This document shows, piece by piece, positions 29,356-39,608 of a stretch of DNA of 64,000 nucleotides. The DNA comes from Nitzschia sp. pyKryTriq1 (lineage: Eukaryota; Bacillariophyta; Bacillariophyceae; Bacillariales; Bacillariaceae). Location of the stretch: positions 124,001 through 188,000 of the forward strand of contig OY101124.1 in assembly GCA_956465555.1 (NCBI GenBank), in the 5' to 3' direction. Both the position numbers and the translations under genes were made by a program. Under the pieces are notes generated by a model, which saw nothing but the letters and a program-made list of their open reading frames with translations, was not told where the DNA came from and ran no database searches. Positions within the stretch are counted from its first letter, which is position 1. Each line of letters begins with the position of its first letter.

Positions 29356-31620
29356 CTACATCATCAAATAACTCTCCTCCTGTTGCTGTTGCTGCGGCGC
29401 TGCACTATCGCTCTCATTGTTGCCGCCATGGCTGGCATCACCATGAGCCACAGGAGGAACAATACTCGTAGTGGACAAGGATATTTCTTCTTCTTCTCCT
29501 TCTTCTTGAAGTTCTTGTTGTTGTTCTTGGTGTTGCTGTTGCTGCTGTTGTGGTTGTTGTTGCTGTTGTGGTTGTCGTTGTTGTTGTTGCATTAATAGTA
29601 ACTGTCCCACCAATTCTTGATGGCGTTGCTGTCGTTGGGCAAGTTCTTCATCCAAAATTTGCAATCGTAGTTGCGATACTTGTTGTTCGAGTTGATGCTG
29701 CAACTGCAATCGTTCTTCAGAAGAAAGGACGGCGGAGGCAGCGGAGGCGGAGGCAGCAGCAGCAGAGGATGATGATGAGGATGATGATGGATCCACGACC
29801 GAATTATTGGCAAAAGTAACGCTGTCTTGTGATAGTGGCGGTTGTTGTTGTTGTTGTTGTTGCTGTTGTGGCTCCTGAGTAAAAGTCGCAGTGGTAGTAG
29901 TGGTATTACTACCGGTAGTAGCAAGTCTTTGTTCTTGTTCTTGTTGGTTTTGTTGTTCTTGTTCTTGTTGTTGTTGTTGTCGGGAGGATGATATTGACGA
30001 GGATAGTTCTTGAAGACGTTCTTGTAAATTTTGAATTCGTTGCTGTGTATCGGCCAGTCGTTGACGTTCGGCTTGTTCTTCTTGCGCATGTTCCAATTGC
30101 AAGTATCGGAGTCGTCGTAGGGCATCACGGACACAACATGCGACCCAAATACTGACAAAGATACAATATCCTCCATACAAAATGGCGGCAATGAGGGCCA
30201 GAATAAAACATACCATTCCCAATACCGTACAAGCAAATGCCTTTTGACGTTGACGTAACAAACGTTGATGATACTCATCCAATTCTTCAAAAGAAGTGGG
30301 ATAATATTGTTGTTCTTGCTCTTCGTCTCCAGCAGCAGCAGCACCGAATGGAATGGTAGTTGTATGGGTGTTGTTGTTGTTATTGGGCGCTTCGGGAAGG
30401 ATGGGAGGTGATTCCGTCTTCCATTTGAGTAATGCGGGAGGAACAGGACGACCATCACAATTATCACTATTGGCTTGATACTCCAACATTTGTCGAATGG
30501 CATGATTGGGATACAAATCATGTACGGTCAGTGGTGTTCGAGAGAGGGGGGAATTGCCATTGACCCGAATCCAACTGACAATCGCGGCTCGTTCATATGT
30601 ATTTCCTTCTAGATCAATGACGGGAACATGCATCAAATCAAACGTAATGGGACAATAATACGCATCCGGCAAGGGACGATCGAGTGGTTGGCCGCCGGCG
30701 GCCGCTGGCCAAACCGAATGTTCCCATAATTGTTGAATGCCATGTTCAATGGATTTTTGAAATCTTCGAATTCCAGCCTCCCACGTATCTTCGGTCAAGT
30801 CTAAATATTCTTCCATGACTTGTTGCAAGGCTCGATTGGGGTATAGTTGATCTTTGGACAGTGACAACGAAGTGCTGTTGTTGGCGTTGTTGTTGGCGTT
30901 GTTACTGTGAGTGGGTTGTAAGAGGACATCACGCTCATAGGAAAGTCCATCGGGAGCGACTACGGGATCCAGAAAGAGTTCCTTCGTGATGGGACAATAA
31001 AATGGCGGAGGGAGTCGCCTTTGCTGCATTTGCTGCGGCGGCTGCTGCGGCTGATTTTGTGGTTGTTGTGGTTGCTGCTGCTCTGCTGCTGTTGCAGCCG
31101 CAGCTTGAATTTCAATATCGGGTTCATCATCATCATCATCAGCAGCAGCAGAAACCGCAGCAACTGCAGCAAGTGTATCGATATCGGTCGTCTTCGTTTC
31201 AATTCCAACAGTATTATTGCCAGGTTCCTCAATAATAGCATCAAGAAAGCTGCTGCTACTAGTAGTAGCAGTAGCAGTAGCTCTACTAGTAGTAGTGGCA
31301 GTGGCAGTGGCAGTCCCATCCTCTTGGGCAGCAGCAGCAGCAGCAGCATCCTCCTCCTCTTCGTCAATCGGCAGCATTGACCCTTCCGTGTTGTGATCGT
31401 TGGTGGTATTCATCATCGTTATCGGCGGCGGCGGCGGCGGCGGCGCCCCTTTGTCTTGAGAATTCGCATCATCATTCGCATCATTCTCAATATCAATATC
31501 ACTATCAATATTAGGATGATGATTCGTATTATTTCCAGCACTCTTGCTGCTGCTGCTGCCGCTGCTTATTCTTTTTCGATTACTTTTTTGATCGTCCTCA
31601 TCGTCGGATGATGCCATCAT
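29356..31620 (-). CDS. Double U-box membrane E3 ubiquitin ligase-like protein
   Basis: 754 residues from ATG 31620. A disordered, Ala/Glu/Thr-rich head (1-200) precedes two U-boxes: about 207-272 (FYCPITKELFLDPVVAPDG ... LYPNRALQQVMEEY) and 321-381 (YYCPITFDLMHVPVIDLEG ... LYPNHAIRQMLEYQ). U-boxes adopt a RING-like fold without zinc and recruit E2 enzymes. Then come two hydrophobic segments (around FACTVLGMVCFILALIAAI and YGGYCIFVSIWVACCV), then a long coiled-coil with Gln-rich tracts (CAG/CTG repeats). The first U-box has an Asn/Ser-rich insertion in its loop region and may be degenerate. The coding 5' end is duplicated at 33280-33399. Divergent from the MAPEG gene. Confidence 0.88.
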   Translation of the reverse strand: MMASSDDEDDQKSNRKRISSGSSSSKSAGNNTNHHPNIDSDIDIENDANDDANSQDKGAPPPPPPPITMMNTTNDHNTEGSMLPIDEEEEDAAAAAAAQEDGTATATATTTSRATATATTSSSSFLDAIIEEPGNNTVGIETKTTDIDTLAAVAAVSAAADDDDDEPDIEIQAAAATAAEQQQPQQPQNQPQQPPQQMQQRRLPPPFYCPITKELFLDPVVAPDGLSYERDVLLQPTHSNNANNNANNSTSLSLSKDQLYPNRALQQVMEEYLDLTEDTWEAGIRRFQKSIEHGIQQLWEHSVWPAAAGGQPLDRPLPDAYYCPITFDLMHVPVIDLEGNTYERAAIVSWIRVNGNSPLSRTPLTVHDLYPNHAIRQMLEYQANSDNCDGRPVPPALLKWKTESPPILPEAPNNNNNTHTTTIPFGAAAAGDEEQEQQYYPTSFEELDEYHQRLLRQRQKAFACTVLGMVCFILALIAAILYGGYCIFVSIWVACCVRDALRRLRYLQLEHAQEEQAERQRLADTQQRIQNLQERLQELSSSISSSRQQQQQEQEQQNQQEQEQRLATTGSNTTTTTATFTQEPQQQQQQQQQPPLSQDSVTFANNSVVDPSSSSSSSSAAAASASAASAVLSSEERLQLQHQLEQQVSQLRLQILDEELAQRQQRHQELVGQLLLMQQQQRQPQQQQQPQQQQQQHQEQQQELQEEGEEEEISLSTTSIVPPVAHGDASHGGNNESDSAAPQQQQQEESYLMM

Positions 31621-32132
31621 ATTGAATGTATATGTTGATTTTGGTGTCTCTTTCTCTTATTCTCTTTATTTGTTGTGAACTTTGGGAGCGAGCGAACTTA
31701 CCTAATATTACTGTGTTACTGTTGTGCTTTGTGCTTGCTTTTTCCCGCCTGTCGATCGCGTCATATTCCGCATCATGCATTTCGCGGTCTGACTGACTCA
31801 TTCACTCACGACTCACGAACGCCCCCGCTAGTACCGCGGTGTTGGTACATACCGGTACCAACACCCGGCTCGACAGCCAGCCAGACGGAGGCAGAAGGAG
31901 CTTCTGATGGAATAAGGCAGGCGCACGTGCACGCCTGACCGACAGACGGAGTACTGATTGGTAGATGATGTGCGGAAGAAGAAATGGCGCACCCAAAAAA
32001 ATCCAAAATCGATGTGATGATCGCCATCACCGACCGCGCCGCGTGGTGCGACGCCTGGATGTTGAATGTTGAATGTTGACGCAAATAATCGCGACGCACA
32101 AGCATCAGCACAAACAAACCAACTTCTTCACC
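31621..32132. promoter_or_regulatory. Divergent promoter region (U-box / MAPEG)
   Basis: 512 bp with an ACCGCGGT/TACCGGTACC cluster near 31830-31860 and TGAATGTTGAATGTTGA just before the MAPEG gene. No gene. Confidence 0.5.
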
Positions 32133-32139
32133 ATGGCGG

Positions 32140-32170
<31 letters not shown>

Positions 32171-32744
32171 CAATGATGCCCCGGCGCCTTCACCCTTTGT
32201 GATTGTATTTCTGTATATTTTGTTAGGGGCTTCGATTTCCTTCCTGTCGGGACCACCGCCGCCGGTGGTTGTGGTTGGTGGTGGAACCCGTCCAGAAATT
32301 GCCCCTTTGGAACAAATTGCACCTACGTTGATTGTGGTTTGCGCCTTTTTGGTCAGCTACAGTGTGTGGGATGTCATGGCGGTGGGTCTTGCCAAACAAA
32401 AATACAAGTACTACGAGGGAAAGAGCTACAAGGATTTACCTCTCAAAGTACCCGAAGAAGTGTATTTGGCGCAGCGCGTCCAAACCAATCAGTTGGAGCA
32501 AATGCCAGTATTTCTGGTTGGATCCTTGAGTTGCGCCCTCTTTGTCAATGGTACTCTGGCAGCCATCATGTCATTGATCTGGGTGATATTGCGCCGGCGC
32601 TATGCGTCCGTGTACCGCGGTGCAGTGGGCGTGGCATCCTTGAGTGATATTGGATTGAGCAAATTGACAATCCCGGCGTATTTCATGGTGAATGGCATGG
32701 TCATGGCGACGGCTGTGCATGCCGTGCGAAGTCTTCTTGCGTAG
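32133..32744 (+). CDS. MAPEG-family membrane protein (microsomal glutathione transferase-like)
   Basis: 203 residues from ATG 32133 (MAASSS); the frame is open further up but without ATG. After a Ser tract there are about four hydrophobic segments (about 22-38, 68-85, 125-150, 180-202). The family core AQRVQTNQLEQMPVFLVGS (about 117-135), with Arg, Asn, Glu and Gln in the helix-2 to loop pattern of MAPEG proteins, is well conserved. MAPEG members are trimeric membrane enzymes acting in glutathione-dependent detoxification or eicosanoid-like lipid metabolism; the exact activity is not predictable. Confidence 0.88.
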
Positions 32745-33479
32745 GCAACACACCACGGAGTACTACCGGTAAATGATGATATGGCTCTTTGGCTGGTGTC
32801 AGGGGGCCAGGAAACAGAGAGAGAATAAACCGATCTCGGTTGGGTTGGAACAATTGCACTCTTCACGCGGCCATAATATACTCCTAAACACTCCCCCACA
32901 ACAAAACTTCTCGCTGCAAAAAGTCCCATGCCAGCATCTTTTATCGTAGGCGGTCTAACTTCAAAAATATCCGACCATCGAGTCTCACGACTCGAGACAT
33001 CCTTTTCCGAAATCTGTTTTTTTCCAATAGCGTATAATCTCATCGGAAGGTTCGAGAGTAAAGGAGGCAATCATTTTTGTGGAATGTTCTGACAGAAATT
33101 GAACACAAGTGACGACTCGCAAGCTTTCGTTCAAAATGGACTTCCATTCTGATAAACTCGTTCTTAGCAAAGTTGACACTAACTTGGAAATAGAAGTAAC
33201 AAAAGGTTTTTCGGGATCATCATCTCGCAACGTGATCCGAGGGTGCATTACAGTAACACCCCATGTGGTTCGATCTCTAGAATTCGCATCATCATTCGCA
33301 TCATTCTCAATATCAATATTATGATGATGATTTGTATTATTTCCAGCACTCTTGGTGCTGCGGCTTATTCTTTTTCTATTACTTTTTTGCTCGTCCATGG
33401 GTCATTGTCGCTGTGCCTTTGTGATGTGTCGGGATAAACCGCTACATCTGGGTGCCCGAATATCAACACACCCTCTATC
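32745..33479 (-). pseudogene. Patchwork of host gene fragments: SET-domain piece and U-box 5' copy
   Basis: Two recognisable host pieces lie on the minus strand. At about 32974-32864 the translation FEVRPPTIKDAGMGLFAAR ... GECLGVYYG matches the start of a SET (lysine methyltransferase) domain, but the rest of the domain is absent. At 33399-33280, about 120 bp closely resemble the first coding stretch of the U-box gene (QKSNRKRIS, NDANDDANS). Between them is unrecognised sequence. The U-box piece still has an ATG and opens a 137-codon chimeric frame (33398-32985). Neither piece can encode its original protein. Confidence 0.65.
33280..33399 (-). repeat. Duplicated 5' coding fragment of the U-box gene
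   Basis: Closely matches 31467-31595 in the same orientation, with small indels and substitutions. It includes the CATCATCATTCGCATCATTC tract and the Arg/Lys-rich start. Confidence 0.88.
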
Positions 33480-34390
33480 AACGATAGGCGTCTGTGCTCC
33501 TTTTGCGTCGGCTCCTCCTGGTCGACTTCGGTCGACTCATTGTTGATTGGCTGTTCGATTGTTCGGCGGCACGATCCAGTTCTTGGATCTTGTTTCCCGT
33601 TCTCTTGATAGATTGACAGCGGGACGCCGACAGTTTGTCGACACTCTCACTCTTTTCTTCATCCTTGACTTTGATCCGCTTGCAGTCTACCTTCATAGAC
33701 CTTGTCGGATTGTCGAGACTAGTAGATTGGAAGGAAGCCGGTGACATCGTCATGCGTTCCATTCCTGGCGTCATCAATCCCTCCGATGACCTCACCAAGC
33801 CACTCGGTTGGGTTTTGCACTCTCGTCACGCCCGCCGCATGATGGGACATTTTCGTCCCTTTTGGTCAACTCCTTGATTTCTCTTTTCGCTCGATTCAGT
33901 TTCTTGCTCCACGGATTGCATTTGATTCTCGCATCCATGGACCAGGGGAAGGTATCAACGATAGGCGCCTGTGCTCCTTTTGCGTCGGCTCCTCCTGGTC
34001 GACTTCGGTCGACTCATTGTTGATTGGCTGTTCGATTGTTCGGCGGCACGATCCAGTTCTTGGATCTTGTTTCCCGTTCTCTTGATAGATTGACAGCGGG
34101 ACGCCGACAGTTTGTCGACACTCTCACTCTTTTCTTCATCCTTGACTTTGATCCGCTTGCAGTCTACCTTCATAGACCTTGTCGGATTGTCGAGACTAGT
34201 AGAGACACAGCTTTCACATTCTTTTCGTTCTTCCCTAGTAGGTTTAGATACCACTAGATCGATTCTGTTCCAGCGATCTCTCCAACTCGAGATCGCCTTT
34301 TGTCGAGACTCTTCGTCCTCGACTCTCCCCGTCATTGTTTTCTTCCCCGGTTCCCGGGCCTTCTCAGTTTGAGTACCAGACTTCGTCTGA
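33475..34390 (+). mobile_element. Ty1/copia remnant between direct repeats (broken)
   Basis: Direct repeats of about 245 bp (33475-33722 and 33952-34202) flank a short piece (about 33736-33876) whose translation ends like copia RNase H: DDLTKPLGWVLHSRHARRMMGH. A purine-rich tract lies directly before the right repeat. I read it as a broken LTR retrotransposon fossil with terminal-repeat portions and only the end of pol; most of the coding interior is absent. The two repeats are nearly identical, suggesting a fairly young insertion or recent homogenisation. Confidence 0.7.
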
Positions 34391-34716
34391 TACCCTCACC
34401 GCAGCGAGAATGCTATAACGCGTGGAGCTTGACGTTGGCAGATTGTGGGTGTGCAGGATCTTCAGTGGCGCGGTACGTGTACTTGTACGCAGGGTAGGAT
34501 GCGACGTCGTATGTCCAGGTGTTCCTGGTAGTCGTACCTTGAATGCGCGGCTCGGACAGGCTAGTACCGGTATTGAACAGTGCTGCTGGCTAGCTCCACT
34601 AATTCTGACATCATCACCAAAATCACAACTTTCCGGATCCAACATTCCCACTTGGACCCGGAATGTTGTGATTGTGACCCCAACAAGTCGTAGTAATGAA
34701 CGAAAATAATATATAC
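34391..34716. other. Intergenic spacer before the right inverted-repeat arm
   Basis: No gene. It contains a TGACGT at 34431-34436 and an imperfect hairpin at about 34619-34674 (ATCACAAC ... GTTGTGAT arms around CCGGATCC/CCCGG). Confidence 0.5.
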
Positions 34717-34745
34717 GTGTAACGGTATTGACCGGTTAATCTGTC

Positions 34746-34794
34746 TGACGTATGAACTGGCTTTAACTTTTTGAGTGCCGGGTCTCCTTATAAA
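34746..34794 (+). promoter_or_regulatory. Core promoter of delta-CA copy 2: TGACGT and TATA box
   Basis: TGACGT at 34746-34751 and TATAAA at 34789-34794 have the same spacing as in copy 1. The three extra TGACGT elements of copy 1 are not present next to this copy. Confidence 0.55.
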
Positions 34795-35041
34795 GAATTT
34801 CTTTGTATATGCCACCACGAAGAACGAACCTCGTTTCTCGAAGTATTATTCGCGCACACCCAACTAAAAGTGCCATGCATACGCACGCGGGTCAAAAAAT
34901 CAAAACGTGGCGCCAATTTTGGATACGGTCCAACAAGTTACGACGACTATCCAAGAAAAGATTATTTGCTGTGTCTCATAAAATTCATTTGACCAAAGTC
35001 AAAAGCGAAAGCAAAAACAAAAGGCAGCAAACAACAACAAG

Positions 35042-36557
35042 ATGTCTTCCACAAAAAAGTAAGAAACTCGACGCCTGCCAGCCTGCTGCGCATTTCGTCT
35101 CGTCGATTTCATATCATCAGAGAATCAGAGACGTCTCGAAGATTTGTTCTGTCAACAACGACTTGTTGTTCTGAATGCCTATCATCCTCACATTTTGATC
35201 TTCTTTGCTGCCCTCTCCTCTCCTCTGTTTCCTCGTACTACAGCACCGAAGTACCCGAGACGCCTGCTGGGTTTATGCCATCCAAGGATCTTGAATCTGC
35301 TGCTCATGCGCCCACTACGACAGGAGGGTGCGGAAGCCCCGGCTTCACTAACACCGCTATGCTGACTCTCCTGGCGACCATCGCTGTGTGCGCCGTCATC
35401 ATGGTCGGGGAACTCGCCACCATGGTCTCCAACACCGGAACTGTTCCTGCTCCTGCTGCTTGTAAGTCCATGATGAATGCTTTGAAAAAATAAACATTGC
35501 ATCTGCAGTTGTGTATTTATGAGAAGAAGTTTAGTCATCTCACACGCCCATGCCCTCTCTTTCTCTATTCTGCCATCTCGTTCAATGTTACGCAGCGACC
35601 ATTGTCATCGAAACTGGTTCCGGCGGCACCAGCAGCGGTGGTTATGTGAACACAGATGGAACCGTCTCCAACAATGTCCCTGATGAGCTCCCTCCCTTCA
35701 TCGAGAGGGGTACCAATGTGTGCGCCGGGAAGAAGCCCGACTTGCCCAACACTGATTGTATTGTCGATGCCATGACCAATGTCGGACCTCAAGCCGGCGC
35801 GAACGTCACCAAGGGATACAATGGAACAATGCAGGTCGATCACCTCCCTATTAGCACGCCGTACTGGATGAACGGAATGTGCCCTGTTAATGTCCATTGG
35901 CATTTGGGAGCCGAGCACCTCTCCGTCGGAGAATATGACGAGAAAGGTAATGGTCCGAACTACGACGAGACTGATGGAGGCATGCGTGAAGGACACCTTT
36001 GCAACCTCTACAACGAAACTGATCCCAAGTTCACCAAGGAATACCAATGGAAGTACTGCAAGCTCATGGAGGTCGGACAAACCTACGAGGTCCATTGGCC
36101 CCACTCGGCTGCTGGAGCATGCGGTACTCCCAACCAATACCAGACCCCTTTCTATGACGGTGTGTTCTGTACCGATGGTGTCCTGACCGACACTGCCTCG
36201 CAGATCGGAGTCCAAGCTCAAGTCTTCACCATCGTCAACGACGAAAGCTACTTCTACGGCGATTTGATGCGCGGTATGATTGTTGACGGTGAGATGGGCA
36301 GTGATATCGCCATGTACACTGGATCCACCACTGGTGACTCTCGCAACAACGAAGTCTGCTCCCAATATTCTCCCATCACTTGGCAGGTGGATCGCAAGTG
36401 CCATATGATCTCTGCCTCGTCGTTCGACAAGTTGTGTTACGATATGTTGCAACAACGAGACGACATGTCTGGCGATCTTTACCCCCACGGTGCTCGCGAG
36501 ACCGTTTCGGACGAATTGGCTGCCAACAACCACAACAACCGCTTCCTTCGTGTTTAA
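35042..36557 (+). CDS. Delta-class carbonic anhydrase, copy 2 (3 exons)
   Basis: Exons 35042-35058, 35244-35461 and 35596-36557 join to 398 residues with the same intron positions and splice signals as copy 1. The membrane segment and the NVHWHLGAEH hallmark are kept, and both copies look functional. Differences cluster in exon 2 (several residue changes and one Ala fewer), while exon 3 (962 bp) shows only a handful of mostly silent changes, which suggests strong constraint or gene conversion over exon 3. Role as for copy 1: fast CO2/bicarbonate conversion, probably outside the plasma membrane or in the secretory/plastid envelope system. The two genes are transcribed away from each other across the 8.2-kb spacer. 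Confidence 0.93.
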
Positions 36558-37465
36558 AAATGACCGATTTCGAGAAAGTTGGAACTAGTACGAGCATGAG
36601 TAGTGACATCCACTCCCTCTGCAAAATATCATGATTATGATACTCCTGTACGAAAACAAAGAAAAAAAATACATAGTAACGAGAAATAAGATTACCATCC
36701 CAAACAATTTTCCGGGTTCACGCCCAACTGCTCTCAGCCCGCGGGGTGTCCTAGACCGCCAGGGTGAGTACGCGAATATTTAGAGCGCAGTCATAAATTA
36801 GATATTTATTCGAATCGAAGCATCTCTCCATCGTGAATTTCATCAAAGCACGCGCAAATGTCCCGGATTTGCGTTTACGCTCCCTTTGTGGTGTCCTTCT
36901 GAGCTAGCTAGCTAGGATAACCATTAATGTTTTCCACCGGGGCGACATCCAACTACTAAGAAGAGAGACCATTTGTGGATAGTGCTCAAGAACTACATAC
37001 AGCTTTCCATTTTGTGAAGCTGCTACTAGTAGCGGATGCTGGTACATAGGAATGACGGTTTCTACGTGGTGCAACGAAAACACGCCGCGCAATACAGTCT
37101 ATCATACTCGTAATAATCAAACCTTGATCCAACCGCCGACGACCAAGCAATCCCGCATGTCCTTGCGACACAATGCCCGAGCGAAAATATTCAGCCAATA
37201 CAATCACGCAAAGCTTGTGGGAGACGAACAGTGTGACAAAAATGGGTAGAAATTTCCGCCAATCAGAATCGAGAATGCTCGAAATTCGAAATTAGGACCC
37301 CACAATGAGATTTTCAACCAAAACTATCGCGTGTTACGCCCGCTGATTACGCGGATAGATAGCCACGCCATCTGCGATTTTGTACCACAGTAGCTGATTA
37401 GAGTTGTTCGTCATGATGTCTATGACTGTATTCCTATTCCTGACGACTCTACTAGTAACATCATC
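36558..37465. other. Intergenic region with arm-specific 128-bp insert
   Basis: 36696-36823 is present only in this arm and might be a small mobile insertion, though no clear terminal repeats are visible. The rest up to VPS36 has no supportable gene. Confidence 0.5.
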
Positions 37466-39004
37466 ATGATGATGCCTTGGACTCCCTTTACTTGTTTGCC
37501 GGCGGCTGCCTTGACTCCGTCCGGTTTGATTCAATTCGATACGCAAGATCAAGAAGTCGAATTGGTACGACGGGGTCCGTTGGAATTGCGATGGGAAGGA
37601 AATACAGGTAGTAGTGGTGGCAATGGTGGTGGTCGTGATGGTACGAGCATTGAGGCCATGGCACCGTGTCCCAAAGAGGCAAATAATAATAATAATGGCA
37701 ATAACAGCCGTTGGAATGGCCGCCATTCCAAACTGCTCTTGATTGTCACGACGCATCGTCTTGTATTTCAACAACTACAACAACAGCAAGCAGAAGAAGC
37801 ACAACAAGCACAAGCACAACAACAAGCACGATTCGTTCACTTGTCCAATGTTCATAGTATTGAAGCGACCGGAGGACCGACCTTGATGCATCCCAATGCT
37901 AGTTACAAATTGATTGTGAGTACGTATACGTATGGCGATTTGATTGTCGCCTTCTTGTCGTCGAATAATAGTAATAAAAAGGATCGGGATGCTCTCGAGG
38001 TGCAACTGTCCAAGGCCTTGTCCCGAAAGCAATGGGAAATGGCCACACGACTGCAGGAACGTCAAGATCAGGCGCATGTCATGGCAAGACGACGGGTCGG
38101 CGTGGATCATATTTTGACCAAACACAAACTCAAACATCAACAAGCTCAAAAGGTGGCCAATGAGGCATTGAGTGGAGATGCCGAACAATTGTTGCAACAA
38201 GCGAGCGCTCTGTTACAAGTCATTCAAAATTATACCAAGCTATTGCAACAGCAACAACAACAAAAGCAACAGCAGCAAAATCAACAAGACAATACTACTA
38301 ATGAAAATGAGCAGCAGGATGCGGAAAAGTTGTCACTGCTCTTACAAGATATGGGAATGACATCGGCCCTGACCAAGGATCATTTTGCAGCAGCCTCATC
38401 ATTGTCAGCGTCTACTTCTTCTGCTAAAGGACGAGGACGTCACCGCCGCCGCCGCGGAAGAAAACGTGAGGATCAAGATGCTGCCTATTATGAATGGTTG
38501 GCACGACAAGTGGTGGATTTTTTATGGACGCGTCTTCCGGCCATGGGAGGGGTCATTTCCTTGACGGATGTATATTGTTTATGGAATCGAGCGCGTGGAT
38601 CCAATCTGGTCAGTCCAGAAGATTTACGACATGCCTGTGATTTATTGCGAGACGACGACGACGACGAAGATGATGATGACAGTGATGATCATGATAATGG
38701 ACGAGCACCACCAGCAGCACGACGACTCTGTCATCTAGGTATTACGCAACGAACCTTTGATTCGGGCGTCGTTGTATTGCAAATGAACTCCTCCTCCTTC
38801 ACCTCTAACAAAAAGGACGGCGGTAAATTTCAAGAATTGGTCGAAATGTGTCCCACAACGGCCTTGGAGGCGAGTCATAAACTTCATGTCTCACCCTTGT
38901 TGGCATTCGAACAACTCAAGCAGGCCGAACAGGAGGGATGGTTGTGTCGGGATACTACGTTGGAAACGACGCGCTTTTATCCCAATCGATTTGCGACTTT
39001 CTAG
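37466..39004 (+). CDS. VPS36: ESCRT-II subunit VPS36
   Basis: 512 residues in one exon. The N-terminal 150 residues fit a GLUE/PH-like domain (EVELVRRGPLELRWEG ... LLLIVTTHRLVFQ ... VHLSNVHSIEATGG) with Gly/Asn- and Gln-rich inserts. A helical region with MARRRVGVDHILTKHK follows, and the EAP30-type double winged helix begins near 340: YYEWLARQVVDFL, GGVISLTDVYCLWNRARGSNLVSPEDL, FDSGVVVLQM, and a terminal GWLCRDTTLETTRFYPN, which is characteristic of VPS36. With VPS22 and VPS25 it forms ESCRT-II, which sorts ubiquitinated cargo into multivesicular bodies. Poly-Gln and Asp/Glu tracts are lineage-type insertions. Of the three consecutive ATGs, the first is used here. Confidence 0.94.
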   Translation: MMMPWTPFTCLPAAALTPSGLIQFDTQDQEVELVRRGPLELRWEGNTGSSGGNGGGRDGTSIEAMAPCPKEANNNNNGNNSRWNGRHSKLLLIVTTHRLVFQQLQQQQAEEAQQAQAQQQARFVHLSNVHSIEATGGPTLMHPNASYKLIVSTYTYGDLIVAFLSSNNSNKKDRDALEVQLSKALSRKQWEMATRLQERQDQAHVMARRRVGVDHILTKHKLKHQQAQKVANEALSGDAEQLLQQASALLQVIQNYTKLLQQQQQQKQQQQNQQDNTTNENEQQDAEKLSLLLQDMGMTSALTKDHFAAASSLSASTSSAKGRGRHRRRRGRKREDQDAAYYEWLARQVVDFLWTRLPAMGGVISLTDVYCLWNRARGSNLVSPEDLRHACDLLRDDDDDEDDDDSDDHDNGRAPPAARRLCHLGITQRTFDSGVVVLQMNSSSFTSNKKDGGKFQELVEMCPTTALEASHKLHVSPLLAFEQLKQAEQEGWLCRDTTLETTRFYPNRFATF

Positions 39005-39028
39005 CTAGCTAGCTAGCTAGCTAGCTAG
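39001..39028. repeat. CTAG tetranucleotide repeat, 7 units
   Basis: Perfect array that overlaps the VPS36 stop codon (39002-39004), so the stop is inside the microsatellite. Confidence 0.95.
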
Positions 39029-39608
39029 TACCACTAAGTAGAGTAGCTGCTACGAGTACGAGGACAGCAGTAGCTACTACTACTACTACTACTAGACGAA
39101 CAAGTACAAGTACTAGTAGTAAAGCAACCACAAGAGCGGAAAGGTAAAGGTGTTTTGATAACATAGTATAAAAAACAAGGACGGACGGAGGAAGCAGGGA
39201 ATGAATAGTGTAAAGAAAGAAGAAAGGATATAATGATTGAGCATACTGTACCGGTAGCGACGGCATCCATAGCAGCTTAGTTGAGGTACTATCTTAGTTT
39301 TGAGTCGGTACGTGTACAGAGTCCCGCAGTCACGGATGATGCATCATCATCATCATCTGTCCGCCGAAGATTGCATATGCATGAGAAGCCTCGATGCGCG
39401 GAGGCCAGACGCATCGCATCTGCGCAGCGACCATGAGATGCAGTGTTTTGTGCGTGGTGGTGACGAGAGTTGCGTGTATTTTGTGCGTCTCTTATTGTGA
39501 AACGAGCACATTTATTTTCTCCAGCTTGCTACATACTGGTACTAGCTAGTTGTCCATTATCTTCTATCCATCGATCAGCGGCAGCAGCGGCAGCAGCAGT
39601 ATAGTCCT
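39029..39608. other. Intergenic region
   Basis: ACTACT/GTACTAG low-complexity sequence to about 39125, then unremarkable DNA and AGC repeats (39580-39600) before the p24 gene. Confidence 0.5.

Larger units (their letters stand above)
34717..36894 (+). repeat. Large inverted duplication, right arm (delta-CA copy 2)
   Basis: Reverse-complement partner of 24411-26486. It contains about 128 bp absent from the left arm (about 36696-36823) and lacks a 48-bp stretch present there. The boundaries are sharp on both sides. Confidence 0.93.

Noticed and set aside
29592-30521. 309-residue minus-strand frame inside the U-box gene
   Set aside because: Asn/Lys/Leu-rich shadow of CAG/CTG-repeat coding sequence in a different frame of the same strand.
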